The translations under genes and the position numbers were made by a program. From the NCBI RefSeq assembly GCF_001618425.1, contig NZ_BDCU01000040.1, positions 1-64,000 on the forward strand: a DNA stretch of 64,000 nucleotides, read 5' to 3'. Below are positions 26,968-34,998 of this stretch, piece by piece (position 1 is the first letter of the stretch; each line of letters opens with the position of its first letter). Under the pieces are notes generated by a model. The model had not been told where the DNA came from, searched no databases, and saw only the letters and a program-made list of their open reading frames with translations. Source of the DNA: Nocardia fusca NBRC 14340 (GTDB lineage: Bacteria > Actinomycetota > Actinomycetes > Mycobacteriales > Mycobacteriaceae).

Positions 26968-27008
26968 CACACCAACCCAGCGAATCCACTCCCGCGAAGG
27001 AGCCCACA

Positions 27009-28625
27009 TTGAGTTCGACCTCGCTCACCGTTGTCACCGACCCCGACGAAACCCCCGACTCCACACAAGCCACCGCGGAGAACCGTTCACGGCCGGCCGA
27101 TGCCGCCTACATGCACCCCGACGACGTGCTGATCGCCGACAACGTCCGCACAACCTACGATTTGGCCGATCACCCCGAACAGATCGCCTCCATCCGGGAG
27201 TTCGGAGTCGGTCTGCCGATCCGCGCCGAACGCGACCCCGACGGCACCGTCCACGCCATCGACGGACAACTGCGCGTCCTGATCGCCCGCGAGGTCGGAC
27301 TCGCCGAGATCCCAGTATGGATCGTCGACGCCCCCACCGGGGACGACCGTGAGCGGCGTATCGCGCGGACCTTGACCCAGATCAACCTCAACGACCGCCG
27401 CCTTCCGCTCACCGCCCGAGATCGGGCGGCCGGTGTCGCGCAGATGCTCGACCTCGGCGCGTCGGTCACCCGAGTCGCCAAAGGCCTGCAAACCAACCGC
27501 GCCGAGGTCAAACGGTCAGCGGCCATCGGGCGTTCGGCCACAGCGCAGCAGCTGCTGGGTGGTCACCAGTTCGGTCTCGACCAGCTGGCGGTGATCGCCG
27601 AATACGAAAACCTCGGCGACACCGACGCCGTCGAACGACTGTCCCGCGCCACCCGCTACAACTTCACCTACACCCGCAACCAGATCGACGCCGAACGCGC
27701 CGAAACCCGCGACCTGCTCCACGCCGCTTTGCCGTGGGCGACCTACGGCTTCGGTGTCCTGACCAACGAACCCGACACCGGCAGTGCTGAGGCCGCCTAT
27801 GTCCCGGACGAGCTGCTCGCCAGCGCCGATGGTGAACCGGTATCCGAGTCCACCATCCTCGCCGACCCGGATCGCTGGGTCGTGTACCTCACCGTGGAGG
27901 AGAACGGGCTGCTGGTCGACACCACCACCGGTGAGATCGTCGATTACGACGCCGTCGATTGGAACACCGACAGCGATTCCGAGGCCACACCCGCAGACGG
28001 GTATCGACATGCCGACACTGTCGAATACCGCGACCGGTGGTCCCCGCACTACTACCTGCCCACCGCACAGCTGTCCGGCAGTGGCCTGCACCGGCTCACC
28101 GACCCGGCCCCCGAGGTAGCCGAGCACACACGGCTGGCCGCCGAACAAGCGGTCGCCGCCCGGGAAGCCGCGACCCGAGAGCGGCGGATGGTGCGCGAGC
28201 TCAACCGGCGCGGCCAATCCGCCAAAGACCGCCGTCTGGACCTGCTGCCCAAGCTGGTCGCCAAAGCCACCGCGCCCGCCGGCGCAGCGGCGTTCGTGGC
28301 ACGCGCTCACGCTCACCGCTTGGCCCCCAAACCCCTCGCACTGGTGACCGAACTGCTCGGGTTGTCCGGCGGTCGCGACGCTTTGCTCGCGGCGATCGAC
28401 GACGCTTCGGAGAACCGGGCCGCGACGATCAGCGTCGCTATCGAGCTCGCCGTCCACGAAACCGACATCGACAAGACCCTGTGGCGGCACCCGACCGCGG
28501 CCACCGGCCGGTACCTGCGCTTCCTCGACGCCATCGGGGACTCCTACGAGTTCGGGCTGGTCGACGTCGAGCACGCCGCCCTCGGTGACGTCGAACCCGC
28601 CGATATCGACCTCGCCCCCGCCTGA
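27009..28625 (+). CDS. ParB/sulfiredoxin-fold protein with HTH
   Basis: 538 residues from a TTG start with AAGGAG 7 nt upstream. The ParB N-terminal nuclease-like fold is seen at about 35-110 (DNVRTTYDL, EFGVGLPIRAERD, DGQLRVLIAREVGL), then a KorB-type helix-turn-helix region (LTARDRAAGVAQMLDLGASV and following, about 138-180). The C-terminal 250 residues are family-specific and helical. No ParA partner is visible, so it is more likely an element-borne transcriptional regulator than a plasmid partition protein. Confidence 0.8.
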   Translation: MSSTSLTVVTDPDETPDSTQATAENRSRPADAAYMHPDDVLIADNVRTTYDLADHPEQIASIREFGVGLPIRAERDPDGTVHAIDGQLRVLIAREVGLAEIPVWIVDAPTGDDRERRIARTLTQINLNDRRLPLTARDRAAGVAQMLDLGASVTRVAKGLQTNRAEVKRSAAIGRSATAQQLLGGHQFGLDQLAVIAEYENLGDTDAVERLSRATRYNFTYTRNQIDAERAETRDLLHAALPWATYGFGVLTNEPDTGSAEAAYVPDELLASADGEPVSESTILADPDRWVVYLTVEENGLLVDTTTGEIVDYDAVDWNTDSDSEATPADGYRHADTVEYRDRWSPHYYLPTAQLSGSGLHRLTDPAPEVAEHTRLAAEQAVAAREAATRERRMVRELNRRGQSAKDRRLDLLPKLVAKATAPAGAAAFVARAHAHRLAPKPLALVTELLGLSGGRDALLAAIDDASENRAATISVAIELAVHETDIDKTLWRHPTAATGRYLRFLDAIGDSYEFGLVDVEHAALGDVEPADIDLAPA

Positions 28626-28712
28626 CCTGCCGCCCTGCCGCCCGCGGTCGCCCCTGCCGCGGGCCGTAGCGCGGCCACTGTCCGCCGCGACCTCAAGAAG
28701 GAATTTCAACCC

Positions 28713-29405
28713 GTGAGCAACGCCGACTCGATCGATTTGTGGTTCCTTCTACAAGAGGTCATCTCGGTCGCCAAACACGCGATGGCGGCGAGGGAGCATT
28801 CCCGCTGTCCGTTCGCCGCCGACGAAGTTCCGACGGCGCCGTCCATGATCTGGACGAAAAACGACGGCACCTACCTCTGGAGCAACGGAGTACCTCGCCA
28901 GCAACGAGACCCCGCCGATCCGGATTCGGACCCGCTGACGGTGCATGCCCTGGGCTGGGGACCGGGCACAGGGCCCGAGGTCGGCGCGACTCCGGTCGGT
29001 GGTGATGATTTCCACGAATACATCGACCTCACCGAACAGTATTCCGACGGGCACACCCTCATCGGACTGATCCGCGACTACACCGCCGACAACGGGTGGC
29101 TGATCATCACCGCGATGCCCGGCCGCTTCGAAATCTCGTTCACCACGGCCGCACCGGCAAACGGCCGGCCGCTGAATGACCACGGCGAAGGCGGGTGCGC
29201 CCCTTGGAGGGGGGCTCATATCAGGCGCACCCACCCGCGCCACACCAGCAACCGGCTTTCAAGGGGGGATAGTGGCCCCGCCAGTGACGGGCGTCCTGCA
29301 AGGAACGAAAGCTTGCGGTCAATCCCCCGATCCCCCAGTGACGCCCACTCCACGATAGCGAACCGGCGCACACACCGAAACCCGAAACACGGCGTCTGTG
29401 GATAA
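28713..29405 (+). CDS. DUF3085-like protein with unusual C-terminus
   Basis: 230 residues from a GTG with AAGAAGGAA upstream. The segment around 42-60 (PSMIWTKNDGTYLWSNGVP) is typical of DUF3085 proteins of actinomycete mobile DNA, function unknown. After about residue 155 the sequence changes to Arg/Pro/Ser/His-rich text with no protein-like pattern, and the DNA there is dense in inverted repeats (29194-29346). The original stop may have been lost or an insertion may have extended the frame. Confidence 0.6.
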   Translation: MSNADSIDLWFLLQEVISVAKHAMAAREHSRCPFAADEVPTAPSMIWTKNDGTYLWSNGVPRQQRDPADPDSDPLTVHALGWGPGTGPEVGATPVGGDDFHEYIDLTEQYSDGHTLIGLIRDYTADNGWLIITAMPGRFEISFTTAAPANGRPLNDHGEGGCAPWRGAHIRRTHPRHTSNRLSRGDSGPASDGRPARNESLRSIPRSPSDAHSTIANRRTHRNPKHGVCG

Positions 29406-29520
29406 CTGTGCCTCAGTCGCCGCTACGGCCTCCTAGGGCTCGCCTCCTGCTTCCCAGGCAGGCACCCGGAATGTACTGGCCACCCCACCGGTGCCCCCGG
29501 CTCCTTCTGTAGGAGTTCTT

Positions 29521-29661
29521 GTGCCGAACTGGTGTCACAACACCCTGACTGTCCTCGCCTGCTCCGGCTCCGAGTTCGAACGATTCACTGCTGCCGTCCG
29601 GCCGACCGAAGCGCTGGCCCGGGCACACTATCCGGCCGAATCGCAAGTGCCGTTTGCGCAG
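29521..29661 (+). pseudogene. Remnant of a DUF1281/YubB-like gene
   Basis: A GTG with AGGAG upstream begins VPNWCHNTLTVLA, the characteristic opening of DUF1281/ferredoxin-like YubB proteins found on plasmids. The similarity stops after about 47 codons; the remaining domain is absent and the reading frame runs on into unrelated sequence. Likely a truncated or frameshifted gene. Confidence 0.45.
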
Positions 29662-29835
29662 TTCGTACGACGTCGCACCCACCGAAGACAGGTGGCTCTG
29701 ACTACCCGCCCTGGGCGCGATGCGTTCCCTGGTTCTGCCCGAGGCCGCAAGTCACAGCCAGATGTGTTCAGCCGTCTCCCATTTCTCAGGAGGTTTCAGT
29801 GCCCGTACTCGTGTTCACCGCCCTGGTGGTCGGCT

Positions 29836-30216
29836 ATGCCTGATGATCCCCGCACGACCGCCCCCGACGACCCCCGCGCGACCCGCAGGGAACTGGCGGC
29901 CCGGTATCTACGCGCCGCAGGTTTCGACATCGTATGCCGCCGCTGGCACAGCCCCTACGGCGTCCTCGATCTGGTAGCGCGCGATGCCGGCACCACCGTC
30001 TTCGTCACCGTCAGGACCGCGATCGGGTCCGGGTCGGGCGACGGGCTCACCGCGGGCTCGATATCGCGCGACGATCAGCAGCGGATCCGCCGGCTCGCGT
30101 TGCTGTGGCTCACCGACCACGACGGGCCCCGCCACCGCATCCGCTTCGACGTCCTCACCATCAGGTCCCACACCGACCGTGAACCGACGATCGAGCACCA
30201 CCGGGGCGCGTTCTAG
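29836..30216 (+). CDS. YraN/UPF0102-like protein with degraded nuclease motif
   Basis: 126 residues with the YraN fold: RRELAARYLRAAGFDIVCRR, then GVLDLVARD and VFVTVRT. In YraN proteins the corresponding segments are normally GE(L/I)D and VFVEVKT, the PD-(D/E)XK active site. Here the Glu before Leu-Asp is Val and the E-x-K pair is T-x-R, so the nuclease site looks dead. The ATG overlaps the end of a 14-codon reading frame (GTG 29799 with AGGAGG, stop TGA 29841-29843), suggesting translational coupling to a tiny leader. Confidence 0.65.
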   Translation: MPDDPRTTAPDDPRATRRELAARYLRAAGFDIVCRRWHSPYGVLDLVARDAGTTVFVTVRTAIGSGSGDGLTAGSISRDDQQRIRRLALLWLTDHDGPRHRIRFDVLTIRSHTDREPTIEHHRGAF

Positions 30217-30365
30217 ACGCCGGTCGGACAGGCCCAAGCACAGAACTCGGGCCCAGTCTGTCGATTCCATCGATGTGTTCGCGGCGGCCGACACCGACGC
30301 GCCCGAGCCTCTGGCGTGCGGGGCTGCCGTTGTGTCAGCACCCCTTTGAGTGAAGGAGAGAACAA

Positions 30366-30578
30366 ATGTCCTGGGACACCTTGCTGATACTGAAGGGGAA
30401 CCTCGCGGCCGATGTGGAATTGAAGTTCACACCGGCCGGTCACGCGGTCGCGAACTTCACCGTCGTCTCGACGCCACGCTATTTCGACCGCGCCGCCGGC
30501 GAGTACCGCGACGCCGACCCGATCTTCACCCGCTGCACCGCCTGGCGCCAAACCGCGAAGAACCTCGCCGAATCCGTG
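30366..30578 (+). pseudogene. Split single-strand DNA-binding protein gene, 5' half
   Basis: Starts at an ATG after GAAGGAGAG and encodes the OB-fold N-terminus (LILKGNLAADVELKFTPAGH) up to NLAESV. Beyond 30578 the frame continues 35 codons in unrelated residues. The missing second half (TRGSRVIVLGRLKQRSW) is found at 33802 in the same orientation, so an insertion of about 3.2 kb splits the gene after AESV. Confidence 0.75.
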
Positions 30579-30726
30579 CTTATCTGGATCTCCAGAAGCA
30601 AACGCGCCTCTTACCAGCTCATTTCCGATATGGACATGTCCATGTCGAGCGCTTTCCGCGCTGCACCGATTTCTGTGCATTGACCGGTCAGTAGATCAAT
30701 CGACTATCTGGAAGAAGGAGTTCGTC

Positions 30727-31197
30727 ATGGCTGGAGACACGGTCATCACGGTTCAAGGAAACCTGACAGCGGATCCGGAACTTCGGTTCACGCCTCAGGG
30801 TAAGCCGGTTGCGTCGTTCACGGTGGCGTCGACGCCGCGCCGCTTCGACCGCCAGACCGGCGAGTGGATCGATGGTGAATCGCTGTTCCTGCGGTGCATC
30901 GCATGGAATGATCTGGGCGAGCATGTCGCGGAGAGCCTCACGCGGGGCGCGAAAGTGGTCGTGGTTGGGCGACTCATGCAGCGAAGCTTCCACACCCAGC
31001 AAGGCGAGAAGCGCACTGTGGTCGAGGTGCGGGCGGACGACGTCAGTGCTTCGTTGGTGTTTGCGACCGCAAAGGTCGACCGGGTCAGCAGAAACGGCCA
31101 TGTGAGCGGTAGCAGCGGCTCCGGTGGCAGCGCCTCCGGCGACGATCCGTGGGCTTCAGCCGCGACTGGAGAGGCCGCATTCGCCGGCGCGCTGTAA
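30727..31197 (+). CDS. ssb: Single-stranded DNA-binding protein
   Basis: 156 residues. OB-fold throughout the first 110 (TVQGNLTADPELRFTPQGK, FLRCIAWNDLGEHVAESL, TRGAKVVVVGRLMQRSF), then a Gly/Ser-rich linker. The acidic DDE-PF type C-terminal tip that recruits partner proteins is not conserved; the protein ends in AAFAGAL. Good AAGGAG site before the ATG. An element-borne SSB, presumably protecting transferred single strands. Confidence 0.93.
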   Translation: MAGDTVITVQGNLTADPELRFTPQGKPVASFTVASTPRRFDRQTGEWIDGESLFLRCIAWNDLGEHVAESLTRGAKVVVVGRLMQRSFHTQQGEKRTVVEVRADDVSASLVFATAKVDRVSRNGHVSGSSGSGGSASGDDPWASAATGEAAFAGAL

Positions 31198-31291
31198 CTG
31201 GAGGTTTCGCCGATGGCCGCGAGCGGCGACGAACCGCAGTTCTGGTGCTCTCGGGGCTCCGGTCGAGCGTTGGCGGTGCCGGAGCCCCGGG

Positions 31292-31684
31292 TCATCGGGG
31301 CGGCCGAGCGTTGCGGAGGGCTCGAAGTTCGCCGTATGCGGTTTCGAGTTGGGCGGTCAGCTGCGCGACCTGGGTGCGCAACTGTTTGTTGCGTTCGTTG
31401 GCTGCCGTTAGTCGGGTTTGCAGCGATTCGATCGTCGCTGAGCTCGGTGTCGGCCGGCCCGCTGGCGGGTTCCGTCGTTGCAGAGCCGATATCGCGTCGA
31501 CCAGGTCGGCTTTTGTGTAGATCCAGGAGCGCGAAACGCCGGCGGTCTTGGCGATGCCGGCGACGGTGACGCGACCGACGCCGCGGGCAGCTGTGGTGAT
31601 CGCGGCTTCGGCCCGCTGGCGCGCGTCCGCGCTGCGCCGATGGGTGGCCTCGAGCAGGAACCGGGTGTTGTCAGCCGGCGGCAT
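31292..31684 (-). CDS. Tn554-type TnpC-like accessory protein (DUF6262-like)
   Basis: About 130 residues: an N-terminal TetR-like helix-turn-helix (VTVAGIAKTAGVSRSWIYT about residues 39-57) and a C-terminal coiled coil (SLQTRLTAANERNKQLRTQV). This layout is typical of the small third protein of Tn554-like transposons. The ATG overlaps the end of the recombinase remnant by 14 bp, as in intact elements. Confidence 0.7.
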   Translation of the reverse strand: MPPADNTRFLLEATHRRSADARQRAEAAITTAARGVGRVTVAGIAKTAGVSRSWIYTKADLVDAISALQRRNPPAGRPTPSSATIESLQTRLTAANERNKQLRTQVAQLTAQLETAYGELRALRNARPPR

Positions 31685-32457
31685 CGAGTTCTTCGACCTT
31701 CCCTCCGGCAACGATCTGGCCGTCCTGTGCCGATTCGAGCGCTTCGATGATGGTGTCGAGCTTGATCAGGGTCCGGGTGTTTTTCTCAGCGACCCTGCTG
31801 TGCCCGGCGGCTTCGGCGTCGTCGATCATGCGTGCGGTGTCCTCGCGTTGACGGCGATGCTGGCCGAGGAATTCGGTGGTGGTGATGAAGAATCGGCAGT
31901 CCAGGCAGGGGTTGGCATATTCGCAGTCGGTTTGGACCGGGGCGCCGCAGTATCCGTTCGGCAGGGTGACCTTCGCGCGGACCATGCTGAGCTTCGCCCA
32001 GGCCGCGTCGGCGAGGGGGTGATCGGCGGTGATCGTCGCGGGTTCACCATCAGCGTTGAGCTTGACAGCCTTGAGCCAGTGCTCACGCAGTGTTTCGTTG
32101 TGCAGGCGCGCGCGTAGATGGCGGTCATGTCCGGGGACATGTGGTCGAGCAACGCCTGAACCACCGGTTGCGGGACACCGGCGTTGATCAGCCTGGTCCC
32201 GACCGTGTGCCGGAACTGGTGGAAGGTAACCCGGATCGGCCGACCGTGCTCGTCGACGAGGTCCAACTCCTCGAGCCACCGCTCCAACTGCTGGCGCAAC
32301 CGCGTGCCACTGGCGTATCGGCTGCCGTCGATATTGCTGTGGATCGCCGGGAACAACCACGGCGATCCGCCGGGGAATCGCTCGAGCACCGCTCGCTGCC
32401 GCGTGAAGACCTTCTCGGCCAGCAGATATGTCGGTTCGGACTTGTAGCCTCCCGCAA
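31671..32457 (-). pseudogene. Tn554 TnpB-like tyrosine recombinase fragment, frameshifted
   Basis: The C-terminal part of a phage-integrase-family recombinase. HQFRHTVGTRLI and LLDHMSPDMTAIYAR carry the R-H-x-x-R/H and Tyr signatures. At about 32115 a one-base shift moves the coding frame; the continuation RLHNETLREHWLKAVKL and the Cys-rich tail (YCGAPV, CEYANPCLDC) are in the next frame. Homology begins abruptly at about 32457, so the N-terminus is missing. Not functional as it stands. Confidence 0.75.
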
Positions 32458-33513
32458 GTGAAAATCGAGACTGCCGTTTGCTCTGACTCCGACTCGAGTC
32501 TGCTTCTGCGCCCTACCCGAGTGCGACCCATCAGGTACGACGAGACCGTGCTGAGACAGCACATAGGCGGGCAAATCGGCAATGCAGACTCAGACAACGT
32601 ACTGGCGGCGTACTTGTGGGTCCTCGAGGGGCAAGCGGCGAAACTGATGCTGGACGCGATCGCCGAGGACGAAGCATGGATCACCGACAAGCACATAGAA
32701 CGCTGCCGCGCCCATTTGGAGTCGGAGAGTCCATTCGGCAAAGCGTGGACATGCACTCGACGTGAACTGGTCGCAGCGCTCGAGGCGCATCTGAATGTGT
32801 GCGAGACCGAACTGAATACGGTCCGATCGCTTCGAGACAAAGCCGCGTCGACGTTCGATCAACTGCGCGCCATGTTCGGGACAGACATCATGTCTCGATT
32901 CACCGACGATGCGGATGCGGGTGGGCTGCTCAACGTAATTAGCGACAGCTGGAACGCCTCGGGCGACGCACACGGCCGAGTGGGGCGCAGCCTCCGATCA
33001 ACCAATCGGCGGATGACTGAGCTGGAGGCGCTGGAAACGAGCCGACTCGCGTTCCTGGAGTCCGGCAAGTCCGTATCCAGATCGACCATCGATCACTTCG
33101 AGGGGCCGGAGCTAGAGCGGTTGACCGCCGAGTTGCTGCGTCGAGACGGTCTGACCGTCCTGCGGGACAGCGGCGGTCCCGACGAGCATGCGATTGACGT
33201 TGTGGCACTGTGCCCGGACGAGCGAAAGGTCGTAGTCCAATGCAAGATCCGGCACAAAGGTCCAATCGGTCCTCAAATCGTGTATGCAGTGAACGGCACC
33301 GCCCGCCCGCACTATCAAGCTGACATCGCAATCATTGTCACAAACAGCCATTTCTCATCGCGCGCGATTGGATTCGCCGCGAGCCAGGGAATCCATTTGA
33401 TGGACGGCCACCAATTGGAATGCTGGGCGACCTGGGGCGACAGCATCTTCGACCTGCTCGACCTACACAGTCCGAGAGTCGATGGACGCGATCAGAGCGA
33501 ACCAACCAGCTGA
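32458..33513 (+). CDS. Mrr-like restriction endonuclease-domain protein
   Basis: About 350 residues. The C-terminal 130 form an Mrr_cat/PD-(D/E)XK domain: FEGPELERLTAELL, DVVAL (catalytic Asp) and VVVQCKIRHKG (Q-x-K), then DIAIIVTNSHFS and GIHLMDG. The N-terminal 200 residues are helical with a likely coiled coil. Mrr-type enzymes cut modified or foreign DNA. The start is unclear because the upstream DNA is recombinase-derived: GTG 32458 is used, GTG 32521 is an alternative. No paired methylase is present, so it may be a stand-alone type IV-like enzyme. Confidence 0.72.
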   Translation: MKIETAVCSDSDSSLLLRPTRVRPIRYDETVLRQHIGGQIGNADSDNVLAAYLWVLEGQAAKLMLDAIAEDEAWITDKHIERCRAHLESESPFGKAWTCTRRELVAALEAHLNVCETELNTVRSLRDKAASTFDQLRAMFGTDIMSRFTDDADAGGLLNVISDSWNASGDAHGRVGRSLRSTNRRMTELEALETSRLAFLESGKSVSRSTIDHFEGPELERLTAELLRRDGLTVLRDSGGPDEHAIDVVALCPDERKVVVQCKIRHKGPIGPQIVYAVNGTARPHYQADIAIIVTNSHFSSRAIGFAASQGIHLMDGHQLECWATWGDSIFDLLDLHSPRVDGRDQSEPTS

Positions 33514-33678
33514 GCGCTCCGTGTCGCCCAGCCAGACCCCCAGGACCTGGCCGATATCGGTCGCAATGATTCCTCGCCGCTTGCCTCCGAGCTGTATCCC
33601 ACCCACCCCAGGCATAGCCGCGAGGACCGGAGTCGTTGCCTCGACCGAACTGTGGTGCTGTGCCATTGCCGATTCCAT
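33463..33678 (-). CDS. Small hypothetical protein (low confidence)
   Basis: 71 residues starting at an ATG downstream of GGAGGGGAAG. Hydrophobic central part (VLAAMPGVGGIQLGG). Overlaps the 3' end of the Mrr-like gene on the other strand by about 50 bp. It may be a real small gene or a chance frame. Confidence 0.25.
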   Translation of the reverse strand: MESAMAQHHSSVEATTPVLAAMPGVGGIQLGGKRRGIIATDIGQVLGVWLGDTERSAGWFALIASIDSRTV

Positions 33679-33747
33679 GACAACGAACTTCCCCTCCACG
33701 ACATAGACACCACACGACCCAGTGTCTATATAGCAGCGACTCTCATC

Positions 33748-33792
33748 GAGCTCCTAACCGACTGAACGTCGAAGACACTCGGTTAGGAGCTC
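33748..33792. repeat. 13-14 bp perfect inverted repeat
   Basis: GAGCTCCTAACCG (33748-33760) and its exact complement (33780-33792), with one further A-T pair inside, around a 17-nt loop. It lies 10 bp inside the right edge of the insertion that splits the ssb gene. It may be a terminator or part of the recombination end. Confidence 0.6.
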
Positions 33793-33801
33793 TACTTAAC
33801 G

Positions 33802-34052
33802 GTGACACGGGGATCACGCGTGATCGTCCTCGGCAGGTTGAAACAGCGGTCGTGGCAAACCGCGGACGGGCAGACCCGCAGCATCACCGAACTCGAGGTC
33901 GACGACGCCAGCCCTCGCTACGGCACGCGACCGCGACCATTCGCCGCAACACCCGCCGCGGCGCTGAGTTCACCGGCCAGAACGGTAGCACGACCCGGGA
34001 GCCGGTCGGCGCCACCGCAGGCGATGCGTGGAGCAACCCGCCCGGGTTCTAA
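33802..34052 (+). pseudogene. Split single-strand DNA-binding protein gene, 3' half
   Basis: Encodes TRGSRVIVLGRLKQRSW and following OB-fold residues that continue the 5' half ending at 30578. Around 33910-33920 the frame shifts; the next frame gives TATIRRNTRRGAEF and ends in DAWSNPPGF, a typical SSB tail. So the gene is broken twice: by insertion and by frameshift. Confidence 0.7.
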
Positions 34053-34084
34053 CCGGGCTGTCCTGATGAGGAGGGAGGCAGGCG

Positions 34085-34594
34085 ATGTCGGCGTTCATCG
34101 TGAGCAACGGGCACATCGACGTGGTGGTCAACGCGATCGCCCAATACGGCATCACCCCGAACGACGCCCGGCGCCTCGACTACCGGGCGCTGGGTCAGCT
34201 GTTGTGGGACGAGAACGTCCGCTCGGTCGATCACCGATACCGGGAATCCAATCCGCGCGACCGCTACGTCCTGCACACCACCGAAGGTGACCTGGACCCC
34301 GTAGCAGTGCTCAAAGCCGTCGATTGCTACGTCTACCAATCCTGCGAACACCCCGGCTGGGCCGACAGCGACGCCCACACATGGATGACGCGGCTGCGCG
34401 AAGCGATCTACACCGCCACACCGGGTTACCGCACCCCGGTGCCGAGCCGCTACTCCTTCGGAGAGACCGAGCCCGCCTACCTGCATGAAGTCGAGTACGA
34501 GCGGCGGCCCTGGCCGTTCCCCCGACTGGAGGACGCGCTGGCGGTCCGCGCCGGCGCATCGGCGGCAGTGGGTGCGGTGACCGCCGAAGCCTAG
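34085..34594 (+). CDS. Hypothetical mobile-element protein
   Basis: 169 residues with a strong GAGGAGGGAGG region upstream. Begins MSAFIVSNGHIDVVVNAIAQYG and contains YQSCEHPGW. The regular helix-strand pattern and clean codon usage say it is a real gene, probably of the family of small proteins that accompany DUF3085 and DUF4192 genes on actinomycete elements. No function known. Confidence 0.7.
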   Translation: MSAFIVSNGHIDVVVNAIAQYGITPNDARRLDYRALGQLLWDENVRSVDHRYRESNPRDRYVLHTTEGDLDPVAVLKAVDCYVYQSCEHPGWADSDAHTWMTRLREAIYTATPGYRTPVPSRYSFGETEPAYLHEVEYERRPWPFPRLEDALAVRAGASAAVGAVTAEA

Positions 34595-34710
34595 GCGCTT
34601 CGCCGCGTCCGCGTCCTTGCCGGACCGGTCTCCTCGGCCGGCGGGCTTCTCAAGAAGTGGTGGTGGGGAGGGCTGGCCGTCTGGTCGGCTGCCCCGCCTT
34701 CCCGAGTGCT

Positions 34711-34876
34711 ACCAGGGTGGGGGCCCGACACGGCTCCGGGCCCGCGCCCGGTCACCACCGAATTTCCCCGGGCGCCTCGACCTCCATGACACCGCCGGTA
34801 GGCATGGGAGTGCGCGGAAATTCGGTGCTGTCCGGTTGGGCGCGTTCCCTGCGCCGTGTCGGGCCCCCACCCTGGT
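34711..34876. repeat. Large nested inverted repeat (24-bp outer, 12-bp inner arms)
   Basis: Perfect 24-bp outer arms at 34711-34734 and 34853-34876 (they begin ACCAGGGTGGGGGCCCG). Inside, CACCGAATTTCC (34756-34767) pairs exactly with GGAAATTCGGTG (34816-34827), and the flanking bases extend this to 18 of 20 matches. GAGTGC/GCACTC just outside the outer arms continues the symmetry. The 400-bp gap 34595-34998 contains no gene. Possible roles: origin of transfer or replication, recombination site, or structured leader of the gene at 34999. Confidence 0.7.
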
Positions 34877-34998
34877 TGGTCGCACTCAGGCGGGTCACCC
34901 GACCAGCCACCCAGCCCCGTGTCGGGGGTTCGTGCCATCGCGCGCGAGCTTCCCCGGTACGGGGTTGCGTCGTTTCTCCGACCAGACGGGACATTGTG

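Larger units (their letters stand above)
30579..33801. mobile_element. 3.2-kb insertion splitting an ssb gene
   Basis: The two halves of an SSB gene abut this segment. Both edges share GTG (30576-30578 and 33802-33804), a possible 3-bp duplication or crossover. Inside are a complete second ssb, a Tn554-type TnpC-like gene, a frameshifted tyrosine recombinase fragment, an Mrr-like endonuclease and a 14-bp-stem inverted repeat near the right edge. No clear terminal inverted repeats are seen, consistent with site-specific or homologous recombination rather than a DDE transposon. Confidence 0.55.
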
